Shown: piece by piece, positions 10,121 through 11,471 of the stretch | How positions within the stretch are numbered: the first letter of the stretch is position 1 | How the letters are laid out: the number at the start of each line of letters is the position of its first letter | Origin: Beroe ovata | Taxonomy: Eukaryota > Ctenophora > Nuda > Beroida > Beroidae | Assembly: GCA_946803715.1 (NCBI GenBank) | Contig: CAMPET010000090.1 | Coordinates: 52,271 to 63,741, forward strand | Length of the DNA: 11,471 nucleotides | Reading direction: 5' to 3' | Notes under the pieces: model-generated | What the model was told of the DNA's origin: nothing | Database searches by the model: none | What the model saw: only the letters and a program-made list of their open reading frames with translations | Program-made: the position numbers and the translations under genes

Positions 10121-11158
10121 TCATGTGACAGGTTTTTGCTTGGTAGGCTGGACACGGTGTAAGAATGCGTCCAGCAGCTTATCTGACACTGACTCCTCTC
10201 GGATGATCTGATTCCACAACTTACTGTCCCATGTCCAGTGTATGGAAGAGAGACGGGTATATCTGGAACATTGCCAAGAATTGATTAATTGAATATCGGA
10301 CATCGGTATGATGCATTCAATCATGATTGAAATCATTAAGTCTAGAGAGCAGTAACTAATTAAAACCCGTGTAGGTACTCACGCGAAGTCAGCGGCAGCC
10401 TCAGCAGGCCACTCATACTGAGAATTCCGAGTTTTGCAGTTGAAGAAGTAGAACTTCTTCAACTTACTCGATAATTCCATATTCCAGGGCTCTGAAACAT
10501 GGATTAGTAAGATCATTTGGAAATAGATATTCCACTACTTTGTATACGGTACAATAATCTAAATCAATATCAAATATTATCTAATTGTCATATACGAGCA
10601 GCACCCTATGAAATGTTTCCTTGAATATCAGTAGCGCATAGATCAGAAAAGGTGGAACGCCAAGGTTAGCGATAATTGCAAATGTGTCACCTTTGATGTG
10701 TCTGATGAATATGATGCCTGTAACCAGCATCTTCTTGTCTTTAACAGAGTGTGCTAAGCGAGGAGTTGAGTGGCCCTTGAAGTACTCAACTCTCAGGGAT
10801 GAGATGAGTTGCTGAAAGTTCTCGAGGCGGCACAGAAGTGGCTTCACAGAGATGACTTCCTGCCACTTCTTGGCGCTTTCCTTTCGAATACTCCGACACA
10901 TTTTCTCAAGGAGTGATATCCTGAAAAAGTCTACAATACAGGGCTATACAGTATACACTATACAGTAGTGCAGTATTGAGTATACTGTAATAGAGGTACA
11001 CGTTTCAAGATGCTCCTCACACATAGGTGACATAGGTAGGTAAGGGCTGAAGTGACATGTTATGTGAGTGTAACCTGTCACTGTATGGTTTCTGGTAGAT
11101 TTCCTGTCCTCCAATCACAATTCCATCAGTCAATACCAGTGAGTAGGTTCTCATACCG
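10121..11158 (-). CDS. CMTR1: Cap-specific mRNA (nucleoside-2'-O-)-methyltransferase 1 homologue, C-terminal part, partial at 5' end
   Basis: Exons in transcript order: 11158-11075, 10920-10691, 10491-10383 and 10262-10121 (TGA 10123-10121). Introns are 154, 199 and 120 bases with GT..AG ends, and every junction keeps the frame. CMTR1 methylates the 2'-O of the first transcribed nucleotide (cap1) in the nucleus. Its catalytic G-patch and FtsJ-type methyltransferase parts would lie right of the window. Visible here are the end of the guanylyltransferase-like region (SLVLTDGIVIGG, then SDRISLLEKMCRSIRKE and CRLENFQQLISSLRVEYFKG) and the C-terminal WW domain, EPWNMELSSKLKKFYFFN followed by CKTRNSQYEWPAE. 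The tail is SSIHWTWDSKLW and FLHRV. Order, spacing and the Glu codon split across the intron before PWNM agree with what I recall of vertebrate CMTR1. The second WW-domain Trp position is Tyr (SQYEWP), and it is also non-Trp in vertebrate CMTR1 as I recall it. The WW domain is reported to contact the RNA polymerase II C-terminal domain. The tail runs about ten residues beyond the vertebrate end. Confidence 0.9.
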
Positions 11159-11231
11159 CTGTTTTCACCGGTGAATACCTCCGTTACCTAGCAACCAGGT
11201 TCACTCAACTATTCAATAATCAATGCACAAT

Positions 11232-11471
11232 TTATACTACAAACAGATACAAACAAGTAAAAAAAAACTTAGAAGGAGGAAAACGAACGAACAAACGAGC
11301 CGCAAGCAAATAGACAGAAAAACATTCACACAGACAAATCGATAAACAAACAATTAGACAGACAAACTTTAAACAGAAATACAAACAAACATACAGACAC
11401 AAACACACACATACACAAACACATACACAAACACACACAAACACACACAGACACAAACACACACATACACA
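11232..11471. repeat. Low-complexity A/C-rich tract (AAAC and CA repeats)
   Basis: The + strand is almost entirely A and C with few T, passing from AAACAAAC-like sequence into CACACA/CATACACA at the right edge. The minus-strand frame through it is a Cys/Val/Leu run produced by GT repeats and is not a gene. It presumably lies in an upstream CMTR1 intron. Confidence 0.9.

Noticed and set aside
11232-11462. Minus-strand Cys/Val-rich frame resembling a small secreted protein
   Set aside because: Produced by GT repeats on that strand; it has no conserved motif.

Overview
The window looks like nuclear DNA of an invertebrate animal. Three protein genes can be rebuilt from exons with GT..AG introns of about 90-285 bases and matching reading phases. 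They are packed closely together, and the non-coding parts are full of short tandem repeats, CA microsatellites and retroelement debris. The compact introns would suit a sponge or another early-branching or small-genome invertebrate, but I cannot place the species. Isolated N bases (5304, 8187, 8445, 8834) suggest a draft assembly.

Left part (1-1409, + strand): after a CA microsatellite come the last four exons of a NEDD4-family HECT ubiquitin ligase of the ITCH/WWP1/WWP2/Su(dx) type, ending with an intact catalytic-cysteine lobe. An 845-base convergent intergenic stretch follows.

Middle (2255-5402, - strand): a gene of at least nine exons encodes about 561 residues with what look like two consecutive C2-like beta-sandwich regions. 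I do not recognise the family by name. All eight splice junctions keep the frame, so the model is strong even though the function is unknown. Its stop codon lies inside a 26-base tandem repeat, and two of its introns carry short tandem repeats. Its 5' exons were not found.

Directly upstream, on the same strand, sits a degraded Ty1/copia retrotransposon pol fragment (about 5632-8056): end of integrase, an acidic linker, reverse transcriptase and RNase H. It has one frameshift, no gag or integrase core, and no recognisable pair of LTRs.

8057-10120 is a repeat-rich spacer: a 68-base direct duplication, a three-copy short repeat, a diverged 172-base-period repeat containing a large inverted repeat, and five almost identical 34-base units. 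About 940 bases follow in which I see no convincing feature.

Right part (10121-11158, - strand): the last four exons of a CMTR1-type mRNA cap1 2'-O-methyltransferase gene, covering the end of the guanylyltransferase-like region, the WW domain and the C-terminus. The window closes in another low-complexity CA/AAC-rich tract. The three genes do not form an obvious functional unit: one is in ubiquitin signalling, one in mRNA capping and one is of unknown role.
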